Virus record (IMG/VR): IMGVR_UViG_3300011116_000590
Span: 1 to 47,498 of that record
Direction: 5' to 3' (one strand)
Length of the DNA: 47,498 nucleotides
DNA from: a virus
Made by a program: the position numbers and the translations under genes. The stretch's first letter is position 1; every line of letters starts with the position of its first letter. The notes below the pieces were generated by a model, which worked only from the letters and a program-made list of their open reading frames with translations, was not told the origin of the DNA and did not search any database. Below, piece after piece: positions 33,901 to 42,407 of this stretch.

Positions 33901-35397
33901 ATGAATTTTGAATTACCTAAACTAAGGAAAATAACCAATAGACCAAAGAAGAAAAAAATACTTCTTCTTTCGGATGACCTGCGTCTAAATTCGGGTATTG
34001 GTGTAATGTCTAGGGAACTCGTTGTTGGGACGGCAAAATACTTTGATTGGGTTCAACTAGGTGCCGCTATCAAAAACCCTGATGCGGGTAAAATAATTGA
34101 TGTCTCAGAGGATGTTAACAAAGAAATGGGTATTGATGATGCTAGTGTGTTAATCTACCCCAATAATGGATACGGAGATCCTCAAAAATTGAGGGAAGTT
34201 ATTTCCAGAGAATCGCCTGATGCAATATTGCATTTTACGGATCCTCGTTTTTGGGAATGGTTATATGACATGGAGAGAGAAATTAGAACATCTATTCCTT
34301 TAATGTACTATAATATATGGGACGATTTACCATACCCTCATTGGAATGCAGAATTTTACGCATCATGTGATTTTATATTCAACATTTCCAAACAGACTCA
34401 TAATTTAGTTAATGTAGTTTTAGAAGAGAATGAGTATAAATCTCATGACTTAGATTCTGGAATGCCTGAAAATTTTTCGAATGACACAACATATACTGCT
34501 TATATCCCACATGGAATAAACAATAAGCATATCTATAAAATATCAGAGAAGAGCGAAGTATTTGAAGAGTACACGAAATACATATCTGAGTTCAAAAAAG
34601 AAACTCCAACAGATTTCTTAGTATTTTGGAACAATAGGAACATAAGGAGAAAACAACCAGGAGATGTCATACTTGCTTTTAGTAAATTTTGCGAACTTTT
34701 AAAAAATTACAACAAAGCTAGTAGATGTGTATTGGTTATGCATACAGACCCTATTGATGGAAACGGGACAGATTTAATAGCTACTGTAAAAGCCATAAAC
34801 CCAATAGGTAAAGTAATTTTTTCAGATAAGAAAATAGACACTAAAACTCTAAATTTTTGGTATAATTTTGCCGATGTTGTTGTAAATATAGCATCTAACG
34901 AAGGTTTTGGATTATCAGGAGCTGAAGCTATAATGGCCGGAACTCCAATTATAAATAATGTTACAGGAGGACTACAGGATCAATGTGGATTTGTGGACAG
35001 TAAAGGAAATCACATGAAGTTCACAAAAGATTTTCCTACAAATCATTCAGGAGTTCTTAGAAACCATGGAGAATGGGCTTATCCTATATTTCCTAGTAAT
35101 AGATCTTTGCAGGGCTCTCCTGCTACTCCATATATTTTTGATGATAGGGTTTCTTTTGAAGATGTAGCTATAGCTCTTTTACATTGGTATAATATTCCAA
35201 GAATAGAAAGAAAGGCATTAGGAAGTAAAGGTATAGACTTTGCATTAAGTCCTGAAATAGGTATGTCAGCCGAAGAAATGAGTAATAGATTTATCAAAAA
35301 CATAGGGATAGCTTTAGAAAACTGGAAACCTAGATCTAGGTTCTCGCTTCACAAAATAAAACCAGAAAAAAATAATAAAGCAATAGGAATTTTATGA
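33901..35397 (+). CDS. GT-B fold glycosyltransferase (GT4-like), 498 aa
   Basis: The N-terminus KKILLLSDDLRLNSGIGVMSR is the usual first Rossmann strand and glycine loop of GT4 enzymes. The second domain has TDFLVFWNNRNIRRKQPGD (about 237-255), RCVLVMHTD and ASNEGFGLSGAEAIMAGTPI (331-350), where the E-x7-E motif that binds the nucleotide-sugar lies. The acceptor and sugar cannot be read. It opens the carbohydrate block and overlaps the next glycosyltransferase by 4 nt (ATGA), so they are co-translated. Confidence 0.88.
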   Translation: MNFELPKLRKITNRPKKKKILLLSDDLRLNSGIGVMSRELVVGTAKYFDWVQLGAAIKNPDAGKIIDVSEDVNKEMGIDDASVLIYPNNGYGDPQKLREVISRESPDAILHFTDPRFWEWLYDMEREIRTSIPLMYYNIWDDLPYPHWNAEFYASCDFIFNISKQTHNLVNVVLEENEYKSHDLDSGMPENFSNDTTYTAYIPHGINNKHIYKISEKSEVFEEYTKYISEFKKETPTDFLVFWNNRNIRRKQPGDVILAFSKFCELLKNYNKASRCVLVMHTDPIDGNGTDLIATVKAINPIGKVIFSDKKIDTKTLNFWYNFADVVVNIASNEGFGLSGAEAIMAGTPIINNVTGGLQDQCGFVDSKGNHMKFTKDFPTNHSGVLRNHGEWAYPIFPSNRSLQGSPATPYIFDDRVSFEDVAIALLHWYNIPRIERKALGSKGIDFALSPEIGMSAEEMSNRFIKNIGIALENWKPRSRFSLHKIKPEKNNKAIGIL

Positions 35398-36683
35398 AAA
35401 AGAAAGTAACTCTAGTAGCACCTGTATATACAGCTTCAGGATATGGAGCACATGGTAGAGATATTGCCTGGGCATTAATAGCATTACAGGATAAGTACGA
35501 TTTAAAGATTGTCTCTACGGCATGGGGAAATACACCGACCAATGCACTAGACAAGAATAATCCAAATGATTTAGAGATTATAAAAAGAATCGTACCTAAA
35601 ACCGACGCAAACGACGATATTTTCATACAACTAACTATTCCTAATGAGTTTGTTAGATGCGGGAAGTATAATATAGGATTTACTGCTGGAATTGAAACAG
35701 ACATGTGTGCTCCTAAATGGATTGAAGGATGTAATAACATGGATATGCTTCTTACAACATCTAAACATTCTCTGGATGTCATAAATGATTCTGTATTTGA
35801 CAAAGTAAACAAGAATACAAATCAGCTCGAAGGGACTCTAAAGCTCAGAGATGGCCTCAGAAAGGAGATATTATTCGAGGGGGTTGATACAACAGTATAT
35901 ACAAATAAAATGGATCCTGATGAAGATATGAGGATTCTAGACCATGTTAAAGAAGATTTCTGTTATCTATTTGTAGGACATTGGCTTCAAGGTTCTTTTG
36001 GGAATGATAGAAAGAATGTGGGAGCCATGATAAAAGTATTCTTTGATACATTTAAAAGAATGCCCGCGGATAATAGGCCGGCGTTAATACTAAAAACTAG
36101 TGGAGGTAAATACTCGGTAGGTGATTTAAATGAAATACAATCTAAAATTAGGTCTATAACAGATGGAGAAGAAGGCCCTAATATTTACATACTTCATGGA
36201 GATTTGTCTGATGGGGAAATGAATAATCTATATAATGACCCAAAAGTAAAAGCAATGATTTCTTTTACTAAGGGAGAAGGATATGGCAGACCTCTAGCAG
36301 AATTTTCTGTAACTGGGAAGCCTATTATTGCTTCTAATTGGTCCGGACATCTTGATTTTTTACATCCAAAATATTCTTCTCTACTCCCGGGCAGATTAGA
36401 GCCAGTAGATAGATCTGTATTGAATGAGTGGTTTATTCAAGAGGCAAAGTGGTTTACTGTTGATTATATGTATTCGGCTGGGGTTATTGCAGATGTTTTC
36501 ACAAGATATAAAAAACACAAAGAAAACGCGGAGAAGCAAAGAGTACATACACTAACTCATTTTTCTTTTGAGAAAATGGTAGATAAGTTAGAGGAAATCT
36601 TAGATTCCATTGAGACAAATCAGTCTAGCAATCAACCTAAATTAAATACATTAAAATTACCAAAACTAAAACTAGTAGAATGA
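35394..36683 (+). CDS. GT-B fold glycosyltransferase (GT4-like), 429 aa
   Basis: Starts MKKKVTLVAPVYTASGYGAH, with the glycine loop of the N-terminal Rossmann domain. The C-terminal domain contains FCYLFVGHWLQGSFGNDRKN and ISFTKGEGYGRPLAEFSVTG (289-308) ending in KPIIASNWSGHLDFL, the donor-binding part. The layout is like the preceding 498-aa enzyme but with little sequence identity, so they are not recent duplicates. Overlaps of 4 nt at both ends place it in a tightly coupled run. Confidence 0.87.
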   Translation: MKKKVTLVAPVYTASGYGAHGRDIAWALIALQDKYDLKIVSTAWGNTPTNALDKNNPNDLEIIKRIVPKTDANDDIFIQLTIPNEFVRCGKYNIGFTAGIETDMCAPKWIEGCNNMDMLLTTSKHSLDVINDSVFDKVNKNTNQLEGTLKLRDGLRKEILFEGVDTTVYTNKMDPDEDMRILDHVKEDFCYLFVGHWLQGSFGNDRKNVGAMIKVFFDTFKRMPADNRPALILKTSGGKYSVGDLNEIQSKIRSITDGEEGPNIYILHGDLSDGEMNNLYNDPKVKAMISFTKGEGYGRPLAEFSVTGKPIIASNWSGHLDFLHPKYSSLLPGRLEPVDRSVLNEWFIQEAKWFTVDYMYSAGVIADVFTRYKKHKENAEKQRVHTLTHFSFEKMVDKLEEILDSIETNQSSNQPKLNTLKLPKLKLVE

Positions 36684-37147
36684 TTAGCGAAACATTAGAA
36701 GAGAAATCTCCTATAACAGGAAAAGATGAAGTTATTGTTGAACTCACTGACTCTGGGATTCTTACCAAATTGTGTATGGGCGGCGGCTACTATACAGACT
36801 CAAGTCTTGTTCTCGGGTCGGATAATCAGATTCAGTATGAGTCGACGCTGCCCCGGATTTGCATCGACAAGAGGCATATTGACGTGGATAACAGCGTTTG
36901 GTACCCCTTTATTTTCTCGTTAGACAAAGCGGTTATTTTTCCGGACGAGGGTGATAATCGAAAATTAGTATGGAAAGTTTGCGCTATTGTAGACTTCACT
37001 AAGGACGATATTAAATCGTACCCTAATGCAGAAATTCAAAGGAAAGTAGATGTGGACAACGCTATTGAATTTGAATCGAATGGTTTTGCCTTAGCTTTTG
37101 AGAAACTATATGAATTAAACGCTCCAAAATACAGAGAAATTGGATAA
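36680..37147 (+). CDS. Hypothetical protein (155 aa) of higher GC than its neighbours
   Basis: It overlaps both glycosyltransferase neighbours by 4 and 8 nt, so it is part of the operon. The start MISETLEEKSPITGKDEVIV is followed by a glycine cluster (MGGGYYTDSSLVL) and aromatic/acidic beta-rich segments (VWYPFIFSLDKAVIFPDEGD). No known motif is recognised. By hand count bases 36781-36900 are about 50% G+C against about 27% in 36601-36660, and codon choice differs accordingly. It may be a recent acquisition; no function is assigned. Confidence 0.6.
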   Translation: MISETLEEKSPITGKDEVIVELTDSGILTKLCMGGGYYTDSSLVLGSDNQIQYESTLPRICIDKRHIDVDNSVWYPFIFSLDKAVIFPDEGDNRKLVWKVCAIVDFTKDDIKSYPNAEIQRKVDVDNAIEFESNGFALAFEKLYELNAPKYREIG

Positions 37148-37910
37148 CATATTTATTTCCTACTGTGTTACCGCCTGCAACGAGAACGAGGAATTGTTTA
37201 TACTACTTTCCCAGTTAGAAGGTGTATTAGGCGTAGATACAGAGATTATAGTACAGACTGATTCCTCTAAAGTGACTAAAGATGTTCTGCATGTAATTAA
37301 TAATCATGACATCTCGGATTCTATAAAGCATGTAAATTTTCCATTGAACGGAGATTTTGCAACATTTAAAAACAATTTATTCAAACATGCAAGGGGAGAA
37401 TGGATTTTTCAAATTGATGCAGATGAATTGTTGAATCAATATTTGCTTTATAATGTCAGAGAATTGTTAGAGATGAATGAAGACATGGAGATGATTGCTG
37501 TTCCTAGAGTGAATATAGTAGAGGGTCTTACGCAGGATTGGATAAATCAATGGAGATGGAATATAAGTAAACAGGATAATGCCATAGGTTCTACTACAGA
37601 GCCTATAAGCATTTACAGTGACTTCTATAAGGTTCTTGAGATGAATAATCTGATTAAAGAGGATTATAAGGTAAATGATAAAGGAGATAGTAGAATAGTT
37701 GTTTACCATAAGCCTATTATTAATTTTCCGGATTATCAAACTAGGATTTACAGGAACAAGGATAGTATAAGATTTAAGAATAAGGTACATGAGGTAATTG
37801 ATGGATATTCACATTACTCTGCTATTCCTAGTGAATGGAATTGGTGCTTATTACATGTTAAGGATATTAATAAGCAGATAAGTCAAAATGAAATGTATTC
37901 TAAATTATAA
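37140..37910 (+). CDS. GT2-like glycosyltransferase (GT-A fold)
   Basis: A 256-residue protein. The start FISYCVTACNENEELFILLS is the typical GT2 beginning (nucleotide-binding strand and Asn-Glu loop), followed by the DxD-type metal site QIDADELL at 91-98, preceded by NLFKHARGEWIF. Near the C-terminus RIYRNKDSIRFKNKVHEVI is a pattern shared by a GT2 subgroup that modifies glycans on lipid or protein. It overlaps the unknown gene before it by 8 nt. Confidence 0.86.
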   Translation: MDNIFISYCVTACNENEELFILLSQLEGVLGVDTEIIVQTDSSKVTKDVLHVINNHDISDSIKHVNFPLNGDFATFKNNLFKHARGEWIFQIDADELLNQYLLYNVRELLEMNEDMEMIAVPRVNIVEGLTQDWINQWRWNISKQDNAIGSTTEPISIYSDFYKVLEMNNLIKEDYKVNDKGDSRIVVYHKPIINFPDYQTRIYRNKDSIRFKNKVHEVIDGYSHYSAIPSEWNWCLLHVKDINKQISQNEMYSKL

Positions 37911-37936
37911 TATGATTATTCCTAAATGTTGAACTT

Positions 37937-38977
37937 ATGTTACGTATTAGATTAATGGATGATGATAAGGGGAGGAATAGAGCTACATATAGAGGATTTT
38001 TGATGTATAAAGATTTGTTCAATGATGTAGGAATAGATTTTATTATTGCTGGGGGTAGTGTGAACAGTTGGGATATAAGCATTTTAGGTGACGAGTGTTT
38101 CATTAACCGGCGGGCGAAGTCTTTACAGGAGTCTATTGATTATGGATTAGAAAGATTACATGAGATAGATGGGAGATACATGCTATATGATGGTTCTGAT
38201 TCTCCATCTATTTTAGGATCTTATGAAGTATTTGAGAATAGCAATGCAGAGAGATTAATAAAGAATCAAATGTATGCTAAAGATGTATATAGCATTCCAT
38301 CTCCATTGGGTAAAGAATGGTGGAACATGTATGCCGGCCCGGAGGATAAAATTTCCTATGATGTAAAAAGATATGATGACATTGTTTTATCTGGTTATAA
38401 TATTGGGTACTATCATCCACAATATATTCAATTTGCGAATCATGAAGTAAAAAAAGAACATGATGTATTTGCAGTTTATCAAGCGGATCATAAGGAGAAT
38501 TATGACTTTGGAATTCGCAACGATTTATATTATAGTAGACATAGAAAGCGGAGCTTGGACGAGTTGGATAAGTTGGATGGCACCTATAATATCCTTTCTG
38601 GCAGGCTTAATGCTGAAGATTATAGCATAGCATTGATGAAAAGTAAATGTGCTGTATCTCCTTTTGGCATGGGTGAGATATGTTTTAGAGATTTTGAGGT
38701 ATGGAATACTGGATGTATATTGATTAAGCCTTTCATGGATAATGTCATTACTTATCCTAATCCTTATATAGATAGAGAGACTTATTTTGCATGTAATAAT
38801 AATTGGGATGATTTAAATGATATTATTGATGTTGTATTATCATTGAACAATAATGAGGTTAAAGATATTAATAGTAATGTGAGGAAGACATTGATTGATA
38901 TTTATTCCCCGCAGAATTTTGTAACACATTTTTATAATATTTTGGCAAACCTGAATGGAGTAACTAAAGAATCATGA
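37937..38977 (+). CDS. Glycosyltransferase-like protein, exostosin/GT-B type (tentative)
   Basis: A 346-residue protein. The C-terminal half has KSKCAVSPFGMGEICFRDFE and WNTGCILIKPFMDNVITYP, which resemble the donor-binding region of exostosin-like or GT-B enzymes (a Glu-containing helix after a Gly-rich turn, then GCILI-KP). The N-terminal half has no clear motif (RLMDDDKGRNRATYRGFLM). Position inside the carbohydrate run supports the call. A related role such as phosphate or sugar transfer cannot be excluded. It overlaps the following gene by 4 nt. Confidence 0.62.
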   Translation: MLRIRLMDDDKGRNRATYRGFLMYKDLFNDVGIDFIIAGGSVNSWDISILGDECFINRRAKSLQESIDYGLERLHEIDGRYMLYDGSDSPSILGSYEVFENSNAERLIKNQMYAKDVYSIPSPLGKEWWNMYAGPEDKISYDVKRYDDIVLSGYNIGYYHPQYIQFANHEVKKEHDVFAVYQADHKENYDFGIRNDLYYSRHRKRSLDELDKLDGTYNILSGRLNAEDYSIALMKSKCAVSPFGMGEICFRDFEVWNTGCILIKPFMDNVITYPNPYIDRETYFACNNNWDDLNDIIDVVLSLNNNEVKDINSNVRKTLIDIYSPQNFVTHFYNILANLNGVTKES

Positions 38978-40233
38978 ACAAATTTATAGAGATTTTAAGA
39001 TCATGGGGAATTCAATTAAACCCCAACGAAAAACAAAGTAAACTAGCGGAGGCACGTATAGCAATATGCGATACCTGCGAACACAAAAAAACGTCTCCTA
39101 CCATTCATTGCGGTGTATGCGGATGTTTATTGAAGAGTAAGATATTTTCTCCGGTAGAAAATGCTTGTCCTGAAGGTAAATGGGCTGAAGTGGATAAGAA
39201 CATGACAAAGGAAATAAAAGAGTTGGCTGATCAAATACCTGAGTATGTTGCTCCACCGGTACCTGCTATGGAACCCGCTCCATCATCTACTTTAAAATTT
39301 ATTTGCGCACAGCCTGCTACTTTATATTATGCTTGGCAAGTAGAAGTTATGATTGCAAATTTTCTAGAAATGGGAGTAGAACCTTCCTCAATTAACATTG
39401 TTTGTGCGCTAGATGAAACAAATACCATTCCTAATTCCTGGTTTAAGCTAATTATGAAATATAATTCGGTGAGATATTACTTCTACCCGGATACAAGACA
39501 GTCTAAAGATTATGTTTCTTCTATAAGACCTAATATTTTAAAACAACACTGGGAAAGAAATCCTGATTTAGTGAATGATGTTATATTCTATCATGACTGT
39601 GATATAGTATTAACAAGACCCGTAAAAGAGTGGATTAGTGATACTATGATACAGGATAGTAACTGGTATGGTTCTGATTGTAATTCATATCTTTCTTATG
39701 ACTATATAGAGAGTAAAGGAATCGACGTGCTTAATTCCGTCTGCTCTATAGCTAATATACCTCAAGAAACACTATTAGCAAACAATTACAATAATATAGG
39801 CGCACAATACCTTCTAAAATATATCACTTCTCATTTTTGGTTTGATGTAGAGAGAGATTCCGAGAATTTATTTAGGGATATCACAGCAATTAACAACTTA
39901 AAAAAGCAGGAAGACCCTAACTACGACGAACTTCAAATTTGGTGCGCGGATATGTGGGCAATATTATTCAACGGATGGAAGATGAATGCCAACACAATCG
40001 TACATGGCAACTTATCTTTTTCTTGGGCAACAGATGACGAAAATTCGTGGTACCGAAACAATATCTTCCATAATGCCGGAGTAGTTGAAGGAAATCCGGA
40101 GTTTTTCTGTAAAGCTAATTATACAGATAAATTACCTTATAATGAACCGGATTTATATACTCCCGGTACAGCAGGTAAAAAATATTGGGAATTAGTTCAA
40201 CAAACAGGTAAGAATTCTTGTTTACTAGAGTAA
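38974..40233 (+). CDS. Zinc-ribbon domain fused to a glycosyltransferase-like domain
   Basis: A 419-residue two-part protein. Residues 25-71 form a zinc-ribbon: C32-x2-C35, C46-x2-C49-x-C51, and C65 in the ending CPEGKW, a small domain also seen alone in phages. A Pro-rich linker (EYVAPPVPAMEPAPSS) joins it to a GT-A-like region with LYYAWQVEVMIANFLEMG at 117-134 and the DxD candidate FYHDCDIVL (D208, D210), ending with a long Trp-rich tail. The zinc part may hold the acceptor protein or another enzyme. The sugar is unknown. Confidence 0.7.
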   Translation: MNKFIEILRSWGIQLNPNEKQSKLAEARIAICDTCEHKKTSPTIHCGVCGCLLKSKIFSPVENACPEGKWAEVDKNMTKEIKELADQIPEYVAPPVPAMEPAPSSTLKFICAQPATLYYAWQVEVMIANFLEMGVEPSSINIVCALDETNTIPNSWFKLIMKYNSVRYYFYPDTRQSKDYVSSIRPNILKQHWERNPDLVNDVIFYHDCDIVLTRPVKEWISDTMIQDSNWYGSDCNSYLSYDYIESKGIDVLNSVCSIANIPQETLLANNYNNIGAQYLLKYITSHFWFDVERDSENLFRDITAINNLKKQEDPNYDELQIWCADMWAILFNGWKMNANTIVHGNLSFSWATDDENSWYRNNIFHNAGVVEGNPEFFCKANYTDKLPYNEPDLYTPGTAGKKYWELVQQTGKNSCLLE

Positions 40234-40286
40234 TGTTATTTTTCTTTTGTCATATAACTATTATATATTAATTAGTTAATAATCTA

Positions 40287-40350
40287 GAATCGGTAGTTTA
40301 AGTAAAACAACAAAGTTATTTGAGAGATGATGGAAAAGCCATCCCGATTT
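40287..40350 (+). other. Cloverleaf-like fold, possibly a degenerate tRNA or small RNA
   Basis: In the 133-nt gap between genes, 40287-40293 GAATCGG pairs with 40344-40350 CCGATTT (7 bp with one G-T), followed by TA and a 4-bp stem GTTT/AAAC (40296-40299 with 40305-40308), and by a 5-bp stem GATGG/CCATC (40329-40333 with 40339-40343) directly joined to the acceptor-like strand. This is a tRNA-like order, but the loops are too short, the anticodon arm is poor and the T-loop sequence is absent, so it is not a functional tRNA as seen. Confidence 0.25.
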
Positions 40351-40355
40351 TTTTT
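40329..40355 (+). terminator. Probable Rho-independent terminator before the HNH gene
   Basis: A 5-bp stem (GATGG with CCATC, loop AAAAG), then CCGA, then eight T residues (40348-40355). It is weaker than the other two terminators unless the longer outer pairing with 40288-40293 helps. It lies about 100 nt after the previous gene and just before the HNH gene. Confidence 0.5.
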
Positions 40356-40366
40356 AAGTTCGCTTT

Positions 40367-40864
40367 ATGGAAATTCGTGAAAATATGGATTTGAAACCTT
40401 TACCCGGGGAGGTGTGGAGACCTTTTCCGAATTATGAGGATTGGTATCAAGTCTCTAACTTAGGAAGGGTAAAAAGGATGGACAGGTTATGTACACAAAA
40501 GAGAAAAAGAGAAGACGGGTCTGAATACGACTATTCATCATATACGTTAAAGGAAGCAATTCTCGCTCAATCTTTCACAACAGCGGGATATCTAATGATT
40601 AGATTCTCTTATCCAATAAAGGAAACCGGTGTTGTATCTAGGTTCAATGTGGCTATGCACAGAGCAGTAGCTATGGCTTTTATTCCAAATCCTAATAATC
40701 ACCCACAAGTAAATCACATAGACGGAGAAAAAACAAATAATACCGTATCTAACCTAGAGTGGTGCAATAATTCTAGGAATCAAATACACAGAAATTACAT
40801 TTTAGAAAAAAAATCTAAGAGTAAATACTTAGGATATTTGATGAGAAATAAAAACAAATTATAG
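40367..40864 (+). CDS. NUMOD4-HNH homing endonuclease
   Basis: A 165-residue free-standing homing endonuclease. The NUMOD4 segment is EVWRPFPNYEDWYQVSNLGR (15-34). The HNH part has H98 in VAMHRAVAMAFIPNP, then VNHIDGEKTNNTVSNLEWCN (115-134) with H117, D119, N125 and N129. Such genes move between related phages and usually cut next to their insertion site. Here it interrupts the glycosyltransferase run just after a terminator, so it probably has its own expression. An internal ATG at 40385 is a second possible start. Confidence 0.9.
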   Translation: MEIRENMDLKPLPGEVWRPFPNYEDWYQVSNLGRVKRMDRLCTQKRKREDGSEYDYSSYTLKEAILAQSFTTAGYLMIRFSYPIKETGVVSRFNVAMHRAVAMAFIPNPNNHPQVNHIDGEKTNNTVSNLEWCNNSRNQIHRNYILEKKSKSKYLGYLMRNKNKL

Positions 40865-40867
40865 ATT

Positions 40868-41674
40868 ATGCAAAATGTTGTTTATTGGATTGGTGTCAAG
40901 AACAAAAATCCTCACATGAATGATAAACATGGCGGATTTAGTTATCTCGACGTATCTAGGAAAACATGGGAGTGGTGGTGTCAAAAAAATAATGTAGTTT
41001 TTGTACCTTACGAATTGTCCGACTATAATCCTGAAAAACCCGGAACCAAAGTTACTTGGCAAAGATGGTTTGACATGAAAAGAGTTATATCCGATAAAGG
41101 AATTACTCCTAATTGGATATGGGCAGTTGATGGATCTACTATGATAAGATGGGATGCACCTGCTCCTTGGGATGAACAAGAACTTAATCCGGAGATTATT
41201 TACGGTCATAGGTCTTTAGAAAATCTATACTGGATAAATGAGGGAATACAAGGTTACAAAGATTTGTTCTCGGTAGTTTTTGATTTAAAAAAATATATAT
41301 GCACCGGTAATGTTATCCTTAATTCTAAGAACTATGGTTTTCTATCCGACTTAGAAACTTTTTTTAAAGAGAAGAACAAGGAGATTATGTTCTTAGAGAA
41401 TGAAAGAATAAAAAGAGGTACAGATCAGCCTGTTTTTAATTACTTTCTACAGGACAACAATATTCCTTTTGACGTATGTACACTCAATCCTGCTTATATG
41501 CTTACACATTTAAATAGATTTAATTGGATGAGTCATAATTGGCAAATAGGGAATAAAGACCCTTTCTTTATTAAGTATGGGTGGTTATGGATGTTTAGTG
41601 GATTTCCAACTAGAGGAGATAGATATGAATTAATGGCAAAAACATGGGAGCTAGTAAAAAAATATTATGAGTAA
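40868..41674 (+). CDS. Glycosyltransferase-like protein with altered DxD (268 aa)
   Basis: It resembles the next gene in layout: YLDVSRKTWEWWCQKNNVVF, then WQRWFDMKRVIS, WIWAVDGSTMIRW, NVILNSKNYGF, and GTDQPVFNYFL, matching SSKSWKKWCDANNVEL, QWNKLFIL, VLYVDSDTIVHP, NSGVMVFNK and GKDQPILNYL of its neighbour. The usual DxD is DGS (88-90), so metal binding may be weak or different. It belongs to the GT-A group related to GT8 and nucleotide-diphospho-sugar transferases. It may be a duplicate that lost or changed activity. Confidence 0.68.
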   Translation: MQNVVYWIGVKNKNPHMNDKHGGFSYLDVSRKTWEWWCQKNNVVFVPYELSDYNPEKPGTKVTWQRWFDMKRVISDKGITPNWIWAVDGSTMIRWDAPAPWDEQELNPEIIYGHRSLENLYWINEGIQGYKDLFSVVFDLKKYICTGNVILNSKNYGFLSDLETFFKEKNKEIMFLENERIKRGTDQPVFNYFLQDNNIPFDVCTLNPAYMLTHLNRFNWMSHNWQIGNKDPFFIKYGWLWMFSGFPTRGDRYELMAKTWELVKKYYE

Positions 41675-42407
41675 AGATATAGTTGTACAAATAGCAATAA
41701 ATAAATCGGAGAGGTCCGCTAATCAAGGATACTCTATAAGCTCAAAATCCTGGAAAAAGTGGTGCGATGCAAATAATGTGGAGTTATTCTCCATTTCCGA
41801 TGAGGTTGTTTCTGACTTAGGATATCAATGGAATAAGTTATTCATCCTAAATATACTAGATATAGAAGGAATTGATTATAATAGAGTTTTATATGTAGAT
41901 TCTGATACTATAGTACATCCCAAGATGCCTTATATATTTGATTTAGTGGGAGATAAATTTGGAGTAGTTAGAAATTTCGGATGTATGGATTGGGTATGCA
42001 GGAGTATTGAAAATTGTTCCGATGTCCTGTTTAATAAGTCTGTATCTGTAAGTCCTTTCCGGTACTTTAATTCCGGAGTTATGGTATTCAATAAATCCCA
42101 TAAAAAATTCTTCGAATTGGTAAAAGATTTCTACTCAGAGAATAAAGGTAAACTAGAGGACTTTCAATCTCTTGGAGTAGGTAAGGATCAACCTATTTTA
42201 AATTATTTGACAGAAATTCACAATATAGAAAAAGAGTATCTGCCTTACGAGTATAACATGCAGGACATGAATAGATTCGAAGTCCTTACTCCAGATATGC
42301 TTCACACGACTTTTGGTTGGATTTATCATTTTAACGGCGGCGTTAAGCCAACTCCCGGCCACTGGATGCAAGAAACTTTTAATTTCCTAAATAGCAAATA
42401 TGACTAA
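41667..42407 (+). CDS. GT8-like glycosyltransferase (246 aa)
   Basis: A GT-A fold enzyme with the GT8 signature RVLYVDSDTIVHP, D77 and D79 forming the DxD. FRYFNSGVMVFNKSHKKFFE follows, the usual strand with N-S-G that contacts donor sugar. KDQPILNYL and the final YHFNGGVKPTPGHWM complete the family pattern. It overlaps the preceding paralogue and the following gene by 8 nt each. It transfers a sugar from an NDP-sugar with retention, by family; the acceptor is unknown. Confidence 0.86.
   Translation: MSKDIVVQIAINKSERSANQGYSISSKSWKKWCDANNVELFSISDEVVSDLGYQWNKLFILNILDIEGIDYNRVLYVDSDTIVHPKMPYIFDLVGDKFGVVRNFGCMDWVCRSIENCSDVLFNKSVSVSPFRYFNSGVMVFNKSHKKFFELVKDFYSENKGKLEDFQSLGVGKDQPILNYLTEIHNIEKEYLPYEYNMQDMNRFEVLTPDMLHTTFGWIYHFNGGVKPTPGHWMQETFNFLNSKYD

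Noticed and set aside
35336-35812. 158-aa minus-strand open frame across the junction of two glycosyltransferase genes
   Set aside because: It spans the overlap of two well supported sense genes and has no recognisable motif; treated as an antisense shadow.
36726-36923. 65-aa plus-strand frame inside the unknown gene at 36680
   Set aside because: It lies entirely within the 155-codon frame, which overlaps its neighbours in the way typical of this operon; the shorter frame has no independent support.
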